Virus record (IMG/VR): IMGVR_UViG_3300047121_000347
Location: 37,831 to 101,830 of that record
Direction: 5' to 3' (one strand)
DNA from: a virus
Length of the DNA stretch: 64,000 nt
Below the pieces are notes generated by a model, which was given only the letters and a program-made list of their open reading frames with translations, was not told the DNA's origin and made no database searches. The stretch's first letter is position 1, and each line of letters starts with the position of its first letter. Both the position numbers and the translations under genes were made by a program. This document shows, piece after piece, positions 6,197 through 15,476 of this stretch.

Positions 6197-7640
6197 TTCG
6201 GCGCTCCGGGACCTGCTGCAAGACGCAAAGCTGCGCGAAGAGTTCGGCCGGCTACCGCTCGAGCGGCAAGCCGCTTGGGCGTGGCGGGCGCTGTGGCTTT
6301 CGAAGGCGCACCTGCATCAGCTGCTGCCCCAGGGCGAATGGTGGAGCATATGGTTGATGTTGGCGGGCCGGGGCGCGGGCAAGACCCGCACCGCCGCCGA
6401 GCAGGTGGGGTGGTGGGCGTGGAGCTACCCCCGGACGCGATGGCTAGTGGCGGCGCCAACCTCCTCGGACGTGCGTGGCACCTGCTTTGAGGGCGACTCG
6501 GGACTGCTCACCGTGATTCCGCAGGTGCTCATCAGCGAGTACAACAAAGCACTGCACGAGTTGAAGCTGACCAACGGCTCGCTGATAAAAGGCATTCCGG
6601 CCTCGGAGCCCGAGCGGTTCCGGGGGCCGCAGTTTCACGGTGGATGGTGCGACGAGCTAGCGGCGTGGGAGTACCTGCAGGAGGCGTGGGACCAGATTCA
6701 GTTCGGTGTGCGCCTCAAGCTGCCCGACATGAAGTCCCGCCTGCTCATCACCACGACCCCCAAACCCCGCGACCTGATTGTTGACCTCATCAGCCGGGAA
6801 GGCACCGACGTCACCCTAACCACGGCGAGCACGTACGCGAACGTGGATAACCTGAGTGACAACTTCAAAGCGCAGATCCTGGCGTATGAGGGTACCAACC
6901 TCGGCCGGCAAGAGATCCACGCCGAAGTGATTGACCCGGAAGAAGGGGGTATAGTCAAGCGGGATTGGTTCAAGCTCTGGCCAGCGGAGAGAGAGCTCCC
7001 GAAGCTGGAGTTCATCGTTCAGTCGTACGACTGCGCGTATACGGAGAAGACGCACAACGACCCCACGGCGTCGATCACCTTCGGAGTGTTCAAGCCGCAA
7101 GACGGCCCGATGGGCGTGTTGGTCATCGACGCGTGGCAGGATCACCTGCAGTACCCCGACTTGAAACCCAAAGTCATCGACGAGTACGACATTGTCTTCG
7201 GCGAGGGGCGCAATCTGAAGAAGGTCGACCTCGTGCTCGTTGAGGACAAAGCGGCGGGCATCGTGCTCATTCAAGACCTGCAGCGTGCGCATGTGCCGGT
7301 GCGGGCGTACAACCCCGGCAAGGCCGATAAGATCCAGCGCCTGAGCATAGTTGCCAACATCGTCCGCGCTGGCCGGGTCTACATCCCGGAGTCTAGCGCT
7401 CGGACGGGCTACGTCCGTGACTGGGCCGAGGGCATGATCACGCAGATCTGTAGCTTCCCCAACGCCACGCACGATGACTTTGTGGATGCTTTCAGCCAGG
7501 CGCTGCGGTACATGCGCGATGCGGGTTGGCTCAACATTGACCCCGCGCCGCGTGATGACTACGACCCCGAGGATTACATTGACGCCCTCAATGACTCGGA
7601 CGACTACACCGGACCCAAGGTGAACCCCTATGCCGCCTAG
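6183..7640 (+). CDS. terL: Terminase large subunit
   Basis: ATPase and nuclease of the DNA-packaging motor. Walker A LAGRGAGKTRT is near residues 59-69, Walker B WCDEL near 155 and the coupling motif TTTPKP near 190. The nuclease acidic residues are visible in SYDCAY (about 282), VEDKAAG (about 353) and HDDFVDAF (about 430). I chose GTG 6183, which makes a 485-residue protein, because the second copy (63727) starts with the equivalent GTG and has the same 14-base overlap with terS; ATG 6168 is an alternative. Length is normal for the family. Confidence 0.95.
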   Translation: MGAADSALRDLLQDAKLREEFGRLPLERQAAWAWRALWLSKAHLHQLLPQGEWWSIWLMLAGRGAGKTRTAAEQVGWWAWSYPRTRWLVAAPTSSDVRGTCFEGDSGLLTVIPQVLISEYNKALHELKLTNGSLIKGIPASEPERFRGPQFHGGWCDELAAWEYLQEAWDQIQFGVRLKLPDMKSRLLITTTPKPRDLIVDLISREGTDVTLTTASTYANVDNLSDNFKAQILAYEGTNLGRQEIHAEVIDPEEGGIVKRDWFKLWPAERELPKLEFIVQSYDCAYTEKTHNDPTASITFGVFKPQDGPMGVLVIDAWQDHLQYPDLKPKVIDEYDIVFGEGRNLKKVDLVLVEDKAAGIVLIQDLQRAHVPVRAYNPGKADKIQRLSIVANIVRAGRVYIPESSARTGYVRDWAEGMITQICSFPNATHDDFVDAFSQALRYMRDAGWLNIDPAPRDDYDPEDYIDALNDSDDYTGPKVNPYAA

Positions 7641-10566
7641 CCTAATGCCCCCCAGCCCCGAGGAACTCGAAGAGCTCCGCGCTCAACGCCGCTTAAAGCT
7701 ACCTCCGGGGGTTCAACGCGCTACTGCGGCCGCCCCAACTCGGGGTAGCGTGGCCCCTGTGCCCGGAATCCGCTACCCGGCTGAGTTCATCGGCGGGTTT
7801 GCGGGCGCTAACCAGCGCCGCAGCGTCATGGAGCCCGACGCCGAAGGTCTTGAAAGCGCCTACCGCGCCGGGGAGGCCACCAGCGTGCTCGGTGATTTGT
7901 TTGGCTCGTTGACCCCGTTCGCGACCGCCTCAACGCTGTCCCGTGTGGGGGCGCTACCCGGCGCGGCGGTCATCAAACCCAAAGGCGGCAACTGGCTTGC
8001 CGGGTCGTTCTCGGCTGAGCGGGCGCTCGAGCCGTTGAGGAAACCCATGCCTTCCCGCGCCACTGACGCCTTCGGCAATGAGGTTCCTAACCCGCTGGCC
8101 AACTCGCCGATGTACACGGAAAACGCCGCCCTCAACAAGTGGATTGATACCAAGCTCACCAAGTACGTCAAGAACGAAATGGCTACCCCCGAGGACCCCG
8201 TCCGGGCACTCGCTGAGCGGGGCACGCTGCACTTTGAGCCGCAAGATGCCCCAAGGCCTATGGGGTTTGAGAGGGAGGGCCGGACGCTACGTGAAAACCG
8301 AGAGGCCAGCGGCTATCCTATTGAGGGTCTAGGTAAATCCAACCTCGCCAAGGACTGGGAGGCTCTCGCTGATATAAACATACAGCCCGATAAAGCTGAG
8401 GTGTTTCAGTCGATGCAGTTGGTTGAAGCAAACCCTTGGCTAGCGAAAGTGTCGCCTGATACGCCGGTGTACGGTATGAATCTGAGCACCGATATGTCTA
8501 AGCTCGGCTTCCCGCACATCATCGACGAGCTAACCAACGCCATGAACCCCAACTCGGGGCTGCCGGCGTCGTTGCGGCTGACCCCGCAGCAGCTTGAGAA
8601 GATCACGGTGCCGCAGGCCGTCGAGCGGGTCGCAAAGATCAACGAGTGGCGGGCGGCGCAAAAGGTCGAGGCCGACGCCCTCAAGGCGCGCAACCCCGCC
8701 ACGTTCGAGCACCGCGCCTATGAGACCGTTCCGGGCACCACCGAGCCCAACGAGAAAGGCCTGCGTTGGGTAGAGTTGAAAGCCTCCACAGAGCCCGTCG
8801 ACGTGAGTAGCATGCTGATTCAAAACGCCGGCAAGTACTCAATCCTTGAGCCGGGGCAGAAACTATCCTGGAAAGACCCTAAGACCGGGCGCGTGCTGTT
8901 TGACACACCCGAGAAAGCCGCCAAGGCTTACACCGAGCACAAGCATTACGCCTCACTCGAGGACGCCCTCAAGTACGAGGGCGACGTCATGGGGCACTGC
9001 GTCGGGGGCTACTGTCCGGACGTCATCGAGGGGCGCAGCCGCATTTACAGCCTGCGCGACAAGAAGGGCGAACCCCACGTAACGATTGAGGTCGCGCCTC
9101 ACAATCCGAATCTTGAGTCTGTTTACGCGAAACAGAACCTCCCTGAGCTTTACGCAAAGTACAGCGCAGATCGAAATAAGTATTCTAACAGTTGGCCTGA
9201 ATTTCTTAAAACAGAAGCGCCAGAACTTTTAAACGCAACGGAAAACAAAATCATCCAAATCAAAGGCAAGGCCAACCGAGCCCCCAAGGACGAGTATCTG
9301 CCCTTTGTGCAGGACTTCGTGCGTTCGGGGCGGTGGTCGAGTGTCGGGGACTTAGGTAACACCGGGCTGATCCGTATCAACCCCGACAGCGACCTAGGTA
9401 TGAACCTTCGAGCCGCGAATGTAACCGCGCCCGAGTTCGTCACGCAACGCCAACTCAGCGATCTCTTAGACAAATACGGCAGGACAAACCTACCGCCTAG
9501 TAGCCCAGAAGGCTACGCCGCCGGTGGCGCGGTGCGCATGAACGAGGGCGGCAAACCCCCTAAGCGTCGGGCGTCAGACCTGCCCGGTTACGGCGAGGGC
9601 TCCGCCGGAGCGTTGAGCGACGTGGTGCGCGGGTTCATGGGCGAGAAACCCGCCGAACCCACCAACCCCAGCGAGCTGTTCCGACTGGCGCAAGCCCTCG
9701 GGGCGTTTCCGCCGGTGGCGGGCGCAGTCGGGGCCGTGAAGCGTCCCGCCGGGGCAGCGGCTGCGTTGCGCGAGCTGTTGAAAACCGAAGCCCCCGCGCA
9801 GTCCGCCGCCGCTCGGGAGGCGCTCCGTCGTGCATACCGCACCGGCCACGAGCACTCCGTCGTGGGGCTGACCGAAGCCGGCGTCCCAGGCGAAGTTGTT
9901 ACCTCGGGCAACCGCACGCGAGTCATCCCCAGTGCGGCGGACGTCAGCCGAGCGGTCAGCGACCCGCAGCGTCGCGCGATTGTAGACTTCCACACTCACC
10001 CGAGCGACGTCAGCGGGCTGCGGGTTTCGCCCAGCGCGGATGACGTGGCGTTTTACGCCGACTACGAGCGGGGTGCGTGGCCCCGGACGTTGAAGACTTT
10101 CATCGCCTCGCCCCCCTCAACCGGAGGTGGCCGAGCCTCCACGGCGTACAGCTTCTTTGAGACCGACGTGCCGCGTCGCGTTTACGACAAAGATCTTTTT
10201 GAAAAAGCCGAACTGGAGCTGCAAAACGCGGGCCGACTCGGCCGGTTTGACCGCGTGCGGCGCGACCCGGCGTTTGCGGCGGCGTTTGAGTCCGGTGCGG
10301 TGGACCTGCAAGACCTGCTCGGTGAGGCGGCCCCGTTGTTGCTGCTCGAACGGCGAGCCGCTCAGGGCGCGGGTCGGCAGCGGTTGGACCTGGGCGCTAA
10401 CGCCGTAGCCCCCAACGCTGAGCTGCGTGACTTTTACGAGATGATTCGCGAGCCCGCTCAAGAGTTCCTGAAAAAGAACAAGCTCAAAAAGGGCGGTGCG
10501 GTTAAAATTGAAACTAATCCCACGCTCATGGCCGATGAGCTGTTGTTCAAGGGCTACAGGCGCTGA
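7630..10566 (+). CDS. Large virion-module protein with PcfJ-like and JAMM-like domains
   Basis: A 978-residue protein between terL and portal. The block near residue 454 (VMGHCVGGYC, then SLRDKKGEPHVTIEV and QIKGKANRAP) matches PcfJ-like proteins. After a linker with AAGGAVRMNEGG (about 630), a second domain has HTHPSDVSGLRVSPSADD near 787-804, the H-x-H...S-x-x-D pattern of JAMM/MPN metalloproteases. It ends with an LKKGGAV tag. Roles could include head-protein processing or injected anti-host activity; neither is shown. Its position suggests co-packaging or assembly with the portal. The start is ATG 7630 after AAGGTG, overlapping terL. Confidence 0.7.
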   Translation: MPPSLMPPSPEELEELRAQRRLKLPPGVQRATAAAPTRGSVAPVPGIRYPAEFIGGFAGANQRRSVMEPDAEGLESAYRAGEATSVLGDLFGSLTPFATASTLSRVGALPGAAVIKPKGGNWLAGSFSAERALEPLRKPMPSRATDAFGNEVPNPLANSPMYTENAALNKWIDTKLTKYVKNEMATPEDPVRALAERGTLHFEPQDAPRPMGFEREGRTLRENREASGYPIEGLGKSNLAKDWEALADINIQPDKAEVFQSMQLVEANPWLAKVSPDTPVYGMNLSTDMSKLGFPHIIDELTNAMNPNSGLPASLRLTPQQLEKITVPQAVERVAKINEWRAAQKVEADALKARNPATFEHRAYETVPGTTEPNEKGLRWVELKASTEPVDVSSMLIQNAGKYSILEPGQKLSWKDPKTGRVLFDTPEKAAKAYTEHKHYASLEDALKYEGDVMGHCVGGYCPDVIEGRSRIYSLRDKKGEPHVTIEVAPHNPNLESVYAKQNLPELYAKYSADRNKYSNSWPEFLKTEAPELLNATENKIIQIKGKANRAPKDEYLPFVQDFVRSGRWSSVGDLGNTGLIRINPDSDLGMNLRAANVTAPEFVTQRQLSDLLDKYGRTNLPPSSPEGYAAGGAVRMNEGGKPPKRRASDLPGYGEGSAGALSDVVRGFMGEKPAEPTNPSELFRLAQALGAFPPVAGAVGAVKRPAGAAAALRELLKTEAPAQSAAAREALRRAYRTGHEHSVVGLTEAGVPGEVVTSGNRTRVIPSAADVSRAVSDPQRRAIVDFHTHPSDVSGLRVSPSADDVAFYADYERGAWPRTLKTFIASPPSTGGGRASTAYSFFETDVPRRVYDKDLFEKAELELQNAGRLGRFDRVRRDPAFAAAFESGAVDLQDLLGEAAPLLLLERRAAQGAGRQRLDLGANAVAPNAELRDFYEMIREPAQEFLKKNKLKKGGAVKIETNPTLMADELLFKGYRR

Positions 10567-10580
10567 GAGGAACCCGAGCT

Positions 10581-13142
10581 ATGGCTATCGAATTTCCACA
10601 ACCCCAACTTGAAGACGAACTGCCCGCTGGGCCGATGACCGTCGAGTACGAAGAGGAAGAACTCGAGCTGGGTGACGCCGAGCTTGAGGAGCTGCCCGAT
10701 GGGTCGGTGCTCGTCAATCTTGAGCCGGATAGCGGCCCGGAGGAGAACCCCGAGTTCTACGCCAACCTGGCGGAGGTGTTTGATCCGCTCGACCTTGACA
10801 CGCTCGCTAGTCGGTACTTGGAACTCATCAAGAAAGACAAAACGGCGCGGGAAGATCGCGACAAACAGTACGAAGAAGGCCTCAAGCGCACCGGGATGGG
10901 CAAGGACGCCCCCGGCGGTGCGACGTTCATGGGCGCGAGCAAGGTCGTACACCCCGCGATGGCGGAGGCCTGCGTCGACTTTGCCTCCCGAGCCATAAAA
11001 GAGCTATTCCCGCCCGACGGCCCCGTCAAAACTAAGATCCTCGGCCAAAACGATGAGGAGAAAACCCAGCGTGCGGAGCGTAAGCGCGACTGGATGAACT
11101 GGCAACTCACTGAGCAGATTGAAGAGTTCCGCGACGAGCAGGAGCAACTCCTCACTCAGCTGCCCCTGGGCGGGTCGCAGTACCTGAAGCTCTGGTACGA
11201 TGACCGGCAAAAGCGCCCTTGCGCCGAGTTCCTGCCCATCGACAAGGTGTTGATACCCTTTTCGGCCACGAACTTCTACACCGCGCAGCGGGCCACCGAG
11301 ATTCACGACATCAGCGAGTGGGAGTTCAAGCGTCGAATCAGCTCCGGTATGTATCGCGACATCAGTTTGATCCGCGCCACCATGGAGCCCGAGGAAACTA
11401 AGGCCGAAAAGGCCAACAACAAGATCGAAGGCCGCAAGTGGGATGAGAACACCGACGGCGAACGCCGTGTTTTTCACATCTACACCTGGCTCGAGTTTGA
11501 AGATGACCGCGAAAGCGGGGGCGAAATGGCCCCGTATATCCTGATGATTGACGAACTTGAGTCGGAAGTGGTGGGGTTGTACCGGAACTGGGAAGACGGC
11601 GACGAATCGATGACCAAACTGGACTGGGTCATTGAGTACAAGTTCATTCCGTGGCGTGGAGCGTACGCAATCGGGCTGCCGCACCTCATTGGGGGGCTCT
11701 CGGCGGCGTTGACGGGGGCGCTGCGTGCCCTGCTCGACTCGGCGCACATCAACAACGCGCCGGCGATGCTCAAACTGAAGGGCGCAAAGGTGAGCGGGCA
11801 GAGCCAACAGGTCGACATCACGCAGGTTGTTGAGATCGAAGGCGCACCGGGCGTGGACGATATCAAGAAAATCGCAATGCCTATGCCTTTTAACCCCCCG
11901 AGCGCTGTGCTTTTTGAGCTTTTGGGGTGGCTTGACAAGGCCACTAAGGGCGTAGTCACGACGGCGGAGGAAAAGATCGCCGACGTGAGCGCGCAAACCC
12001 CCGTCGGCACTACGCAGGCGCTCATCGAGCAAGGCGCGGCGGTTTTCAGCGCCATTCACGCCCGGCTGCACGATGCGCAAGGCCGACTTTTGAAGGTTCT
12101 GGGGCGGTTGAACCGCTGGTACCTGAGCGACATGCGTAAAGGCGAGGTCGTGGCGGACCTCGAGATTGAGGAAGCTGATTTTCAACGCAATACGGACGTG
12201 GTGCCGGTTTCGGACCCGCATATCTTTAGCGAAACCCAACGCATGGCGCAGATTCAGGCGGTGCTGGCCCGTGCGGACGCCGCGCCGGACCTCTACGACC
12301 GGCGGGCGGTGGAAGAACGGCTGCTGAAACAGCTGAAAATACCCGGCTACAACGAACTGCTCAAGAATACGCCTTCGCCGGACGAACTCAGCGCGGTTGA
12401 TGAGAACGTTGCCATGGCGTTGGGGCAGAACGGCTACGCCTATATGCATCAAGATCACTTGGCGCATATTCAGACGCACTTGGACTTTGCCCTGAACCCG
12501 GCGTTCGGTGGTAACCCCATCATGGCGTCGATTTACCTGCCTCGGGCGCTGGAGCACGTGAAGCAGCACATGATTCTGTGGTACCTGAACCGCTCGCAAG
12601 GGTACGTCACCAAGCTCCGCAACGGTCGCCCCGTGACCGAGGCCGAGTACGAGGACAAAACCCTCACGGCGCAGATCGACAAAGTGTACGCCCTCGTGTC
12701 GCAACACGTCAAGTCCGACGCCGAGCAGGCGTTCGGTAAGATTCTTCCCCTCGTCGGACAGCTGCTTCAGGCGATGCAACAAATGACCCCGCAACCTCAG
12801 TTGCCACCCGAGGCGCAAGTGCTCAAGGAAACCAGCCTGGCGGAAACCCAGCGCCGTGCCCAGCGCGACGCAGCGGAGATGCAGCTCAAAGGAGCCGACA
12901 TGCAACAGCGGGGGCAGATTGACGTGGCGCGGCTTCAAGCCGAGCAACAACGCGCCGCCGAGCGTGATCAGATTGACGTGGCGCTGAACGCCTCGGATAA
13001 CCTGACCCGCGAGCGCATAGAAACCGCACGCCTGACTCAAGAAGACGACAGGCTGCGCACCGAGCAGTACGAGACTGCAATCCGGCTTCAAAACGAAGCC
13101 CAACGTAACCTAGGAGCTGAACGTGGCCCAACCATCCAATAA
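10581..13142 (+). CDS. Portal protein
   Basis: The 853-residue protein forms the ring at the capsid vertex through which DNA passes. After an acidic N-terminus it has the block SKVVHPAMAEACVDFASRAIKEL, typical of podovirus-type portals, then IGLPHLIGGLSAALTGALRALLD, and a long charged coiled-coil C-terminus (QRRAQRDAAEMQLKGADMQQ). Size and position after terL fit large podoviral portals (P22/N4-like range). The clear upstream GAGAGGAA ribosome site supports ATG 10581. Confidence 0.9.
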   Translation: MAIEFPQPQLEDELPAGPMTVEYEEEELELGDAELEELPDGSVLVNLEPDSGPEENPEFYANLAEVFDPLDLDTLASRYLELIKKDKTAREDRDKQYEEGLKRTGMGKDAPGGATFMGASKVVHPAMAEACVDFASRAIKELFPPDGPVKTKILGQNDEEKTQRAERKRDWMNWQLTEQIEEFRDEQEQLLTQLPLGGSQYLKLWYDDRQKRPCAEFLPIDKVLIPFSATNFYTAQRATEIHDISEWEFKRRISSGMYRDISLIRATMEPEETKAEKANNKIEGRKWDENTDGERRVFHIYTWLEFEDDRESGGEMAPYILMIDELESEVVGLYRNWEDGDESMTKLDWVIEYKFIPWRGAYAIGLPHLIGGLSAALTGALRALLDSAHINNAPAMLKLKGAKVSGQSQQVDITQVVEIEGAPGVDDIKKIAMPMPFNPPSAVLFELLGWLDKATKGVVTTAEEKIADVSAQTPVGTTQALIEQGAAVFSAIHARLHDAQGRLLKVLGRLNRWYLSDMRKGEVVADLEIEEADFQRNTDVVPVSDPHIFSETQRMAQIQAVLARADAAPDLYDRRAVEERLLKQLKIPGYNELLKNTPSPDELSAVDENVAMALGQNGYAYMHQDHLAHIQTHLDFALNPAFGGNPIMASIYLPRALEHVKQHMILWYLNRSQGYVTKLRNGRPVTEAEYEDKTLTAQIDKVYALVSQHVKSDAEQAFGKILPLVGQLLQAMQQMTPQPQLPPEAQVLKETSLAETQRRAQRDAAEMQLKGADMQQRGQIDVARLQAEQQRAAERDQIDVALNASDNLTRERIETARLTQEDDRLRTEQYETAIRLQNEAQRNLGAERGPTIQ

Positions 13143-13290
13143 CCTCAAAGACAACGAAGCCGTCCCCTATCACAAGCGCATCGCCATGGGCGCGGCGCTC
13201 GACGGCACTAGTCTGAAGTCCAAAGGTAGCACCACCCCTCAACCCGCACAAAAAGGAGCCCCCGCCCCGCTAGCACGCAAAAACAAATGA
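13123..13290 (+). CDS. Small basic protein, 55 aa (GTG start)
   Basis: A short frame begins with GTG 13123, preceded by TAGGAG, inside the end of the portal gene, and ends in an ATGA overlap with the next gene. The product begins VAQPSNNLKDNEAV and ends LARKNK, basic and proline-rich and probably disordered. The tight coupling on both sides supports translation. Function unknown. Confidence 0.6.
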   Translation: MAQPSNNLKDNEAVPYHKRIAMGAALDGTSLKSKGSTTPQPAQKGAPAPLARKNK

Positions 13291-13478
13291 CCCTAACCCT
13301 GAGCCAACTGATTGGCGCATTCAAGGCACGTCAGGCTGAAATAGGCCATTCCCTAGCGGCGGGCAACGCTGCGACCTGGGAGGCGTACCAGCGCATGGTT
13401 GGCGAACACATGGGGCTGCAAAAAGCCCTTGACATTATTGAGAACTTTATAGAGGAAGAAGATGAACATGATGACTGA
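13287..13478 (+). CDS. Small conserved protein, 63 aa
   Basis: ATG 13287 overlaps the stop of the preceding gene. The product starts with a helix LSQLIGAFKARQAEIGHSLA and ends acidic (EEEDEHDD). It resembles short helical proteins found between portal and GroES/scaffold in environmental phages. No function assigned. Confidence 0.65.
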   Translation: MTLTLSQLIGAFKARQAEIGHSLAAGNAATWEAYQRMVGEHMGLQKALDIIENFIEEEDEHDD

Positions 13479-13902
13479 ACCAGTAGCGTCGCAAGACGCT
13501 GAGATGGCTTGGGCTTTCCCGAGCGTGGATCCTGGTGCGCAGCCGTTAGGTGGACGTATACTGGTGCAACTGCGCCGTAGCCGTAAAAAGACCACCAAAG
13601 CAGGAATCGTACTTGTTGAGGAAACCAAAGAGACCGAAAAGTGGAACACCCAGGTCGCCAAGGTCATCGCCGTGGGGCCGCTCGCCTTTCGGCATCGCGA
13701 CTCGATGAACCCCTGGCCCGAGGGGTCGTGGTGTGGGGTGGGTGACTTTATTCGTGTGCCCAAGTGGGGCGGCGACCGCTGGGAGGTCAAAGTGCCCGGT
13801 GAGGACCACCTTGAGGACCCCGCACTGTTCATGATCGTTAATGATCACGAGGTCATTGCCCGAATCACCACTAACCCCCTCGAGACTAAGGCATTCCTAT
13901 GA
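13462..13902 (+). CDS. GroES-like co-chaperonin
   Basis: A 146-residue protein with the Cpn10 layout: LGGRILVQLRRSRKKTTKAG, then IVLVEETKETEKWNTQVAKVIAVGP, a loop, VGDFIRVPKWGG and a last strand MIVNDHEVIARI. The region around KKTTKAGIVL corresponds to the mobile loop that contacts GroEL. Phage co-chaperonins (T4 gp31 is the known example) help the host chaperonin fold the capsid protein. The position before scaffold and capsid fits. Confidence 0.8.
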   Translation: MNMMTEPVASQDAEMAWAFPSVDPGAQPLGGRILVQLRRSRKKTTKAGIVLVEETKETEKWNTQVAKVIAVGPLAFRHRDSMNPWPEGSWCGVGDFIRVPKWGGDRWEVKVPGEDHLEDPALFMIVNDHEVIARITTNPLETKAFL

Positions 13903-14891
13903 GCACGAGCACCGAAGTAAAAGAACCCGATATCGAGATCACCGAGCAGCCCGACGGTTCAGTCGCGGTGGCGCTGCCGGAAGGTCTCGCTCCACCCTCG
14001 GTTCAAGATGACGATGAGGACGACTCACCGCAAAACAAAGCCGAAGGCGGCCCCGCCGACGACCCGGCTGACGCCGATGCCGACGACGACACCGAGGCGC
14101 TACGCAACGCCAAACGCGAGCGCCGCCGCGCCAAGCGCGAACTAGCCCGCAAAACCAGCGCCGAGAAAGACCAGCGGTTGCAACTGCTGCAGCGACAAAA
14201 CCAAGAGCTAATGGAGCGGCTGAGCGTGGTTGAGCGTAAAACGCACGCCGGCGAAATCGCCAAGCTCGACAAGGCGGTCGAAGACCAAGAGCTGCGGCTC
14301 GAGTACGCCAAGCGCAAGATCGCCGAAGCCACCCGTGCTCAAGACGGCGACGCCCTGGCGCAGGCCCAGGAGCTCTGGTACGAGTCGAGGCAACAGCTCG
14401 AAGCCTTGAAAAACCTCAAAAAGGCCAGCACCACCCCCCGGCAGCAGAACAACCTGCCCGATGCGAGGGTGCAGAAAATGGCCGCCGACTGGATTCGACG
14501 CAACGACTGGTACGACCCCCAGCACCGCAACACCGACTCCCGAATCGTCAAGCAGATAGACGAGGAACTCACCGCCGAGGGCGGTTGGGACCCGGCAACC
14601 GAGGAGTATTGGGAAGAGCTCGACGAGCGGGCAAAAAAGTACTTGCCTCATCGGTATGAATTGAGCTATAATGCTCCGAATCAGCGTTCAAGGCCTCGGA
14701 ATATGCAAACTAGCACCGGTCGCGAATCATCCAACAGTGGCGGCTCCCCCAAGGGGCAGTTCATGCTCGAACCGGATCAGGTACGCGCCATGAAGGATGC
14801 CGGCTTTTGGGACGACCCCGTCAAGCGCAACAGTATGATCAAGCGCTACGCGGCGGAAGCTCGCAAACGTGCTGCTGCAAACCCACGCTAA
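13899..14891 (+). CDS. Head scaffolding protein
   Basis: The 330-residue product has a very acidic, Asp/Glu-rich N-terminus (DDDEDDSPQ, DADADDDTEAL), a long central coiled coil (RNAKRERRRAKRELARK to LKNLKK) and a C-terminal tail KRYAAEARKRAAANPR. This layout, and its location between portal and capsid genes, fits a scaffold that guides procapsid assembly. There is no sequence match that I can name. Confidence 0.7.
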   Translation: MSTSTEVKEPDIEITEQPDGSVAVALPEGLAPPSVQDDDEDDSPQNKAEGGPADDPADADADDDTEALRNAKRERRRAKRELARKTSAEKDQRLQLLQRQNQELMERLSVVERKTHAGEIAKLDKAVEDQELRLEYAKRKIAEATRAQDGDALAQAQELWYESRQQLEALKNLKKASTTPRQQNNLPDARVQKMAADWIRRNDWYDPQHRNTDSRIVKQIDEELTAEGGWDPATEEYWEELDERAKKYLPHRYELSYNAPNQRSRPRNMQTSTGRESSNSGGSPKGQFMLEPDQVRAMKDAGFWDDPVKRNSMIKRYAAEARKRAAANPR

Positions 14892-14909
14892 TTCAAAGGA
14901 CGCACACAA

Positions 14910-15458
14910 ATGGATTCAAGACTTAAGAAATCTCTCTCCGCCGGTGGACGCGAAAGCCGCGCAAGCGAAGACCTCGACCGCCTTCCGCCGGAGACTATGT
15001 TCGCCGCCTCACAGGACATCGACAAGATGTGGAGTGACGAGTGGACGCAAACCGCCCTGCCGAACGTGCCCGCCCTGCCGGGTTGGCACATGTGCTGGCT
15101 TTCCACCACCAACAGCTACGACACGATTGACAAGCGAATCCGACTGGGGTACGTTCCGGTGACAGCCGATGAGTTACCTGGGTTTGAGAATTATCGCGTA
15201 AAAGCGGGCGAGCATGTGGGTCACATTTCGTGCAACGAAATGTTGCTGTTCAAGATTCCGACTGAACTCTACCAGCGGGTCATGGCGCATTTCCATTATC
15301 AAAAACCAATGGAAGCAACTCAAGCGATCATGGAACGTATGGAGGAACTTCAGCAGGGCGCTGACAGCTCAGGACACAAACTCCTGAAAACGGAAGGCGA
15401 AGGCTTCGGACGAGTGGCACAATCATCCGTCAACCGACCCCCGGTCTTCGAGGGTTAA
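14910..15458 (+). CDS. Conserved head-region protein, 182 aa
   Basis: The protein carries a mixed alpha/beta section (WHMCWLSTTNSYDTIDKRIR, LGYVPVTADEL, VGHISCNEMLLFKIP) and a helical C-terminus with MEATQAIMERMEELQQ. I have seen similar products between scaffold and capsid genes of environmental podoviruses but know no function. A GAAAGGA-like site precedes ATG 14910. It could be a capsid accessory or completion protein. Confidence 0.6.
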   Translation: MDSRLKKSLSAGGRESRASEDLDRLPPETMFAASQDIDKMWSDEWTQTALPNVPALPGWHMCWLSTTNSYDTIDKRIRLGYVPVTADELPGFENYRVKAGEHVGHISCNEMLLFKIPTELYQRVMAHFHYQKPMEATQAIMERMEELQQGADSSGHKLLKTEGEGFGRVAQSSVNRPPVFEG

Positions 15459-15476
15459 ATTGGAGTTTACAATATC

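Noticed and set aside
11004-13103. 699-codon minus-strand frame opposite the portal gene
   Set aside because: Exact antisense shadow of portal codons, with low-complexity His/Leu/Val/Arg composition and no start context.
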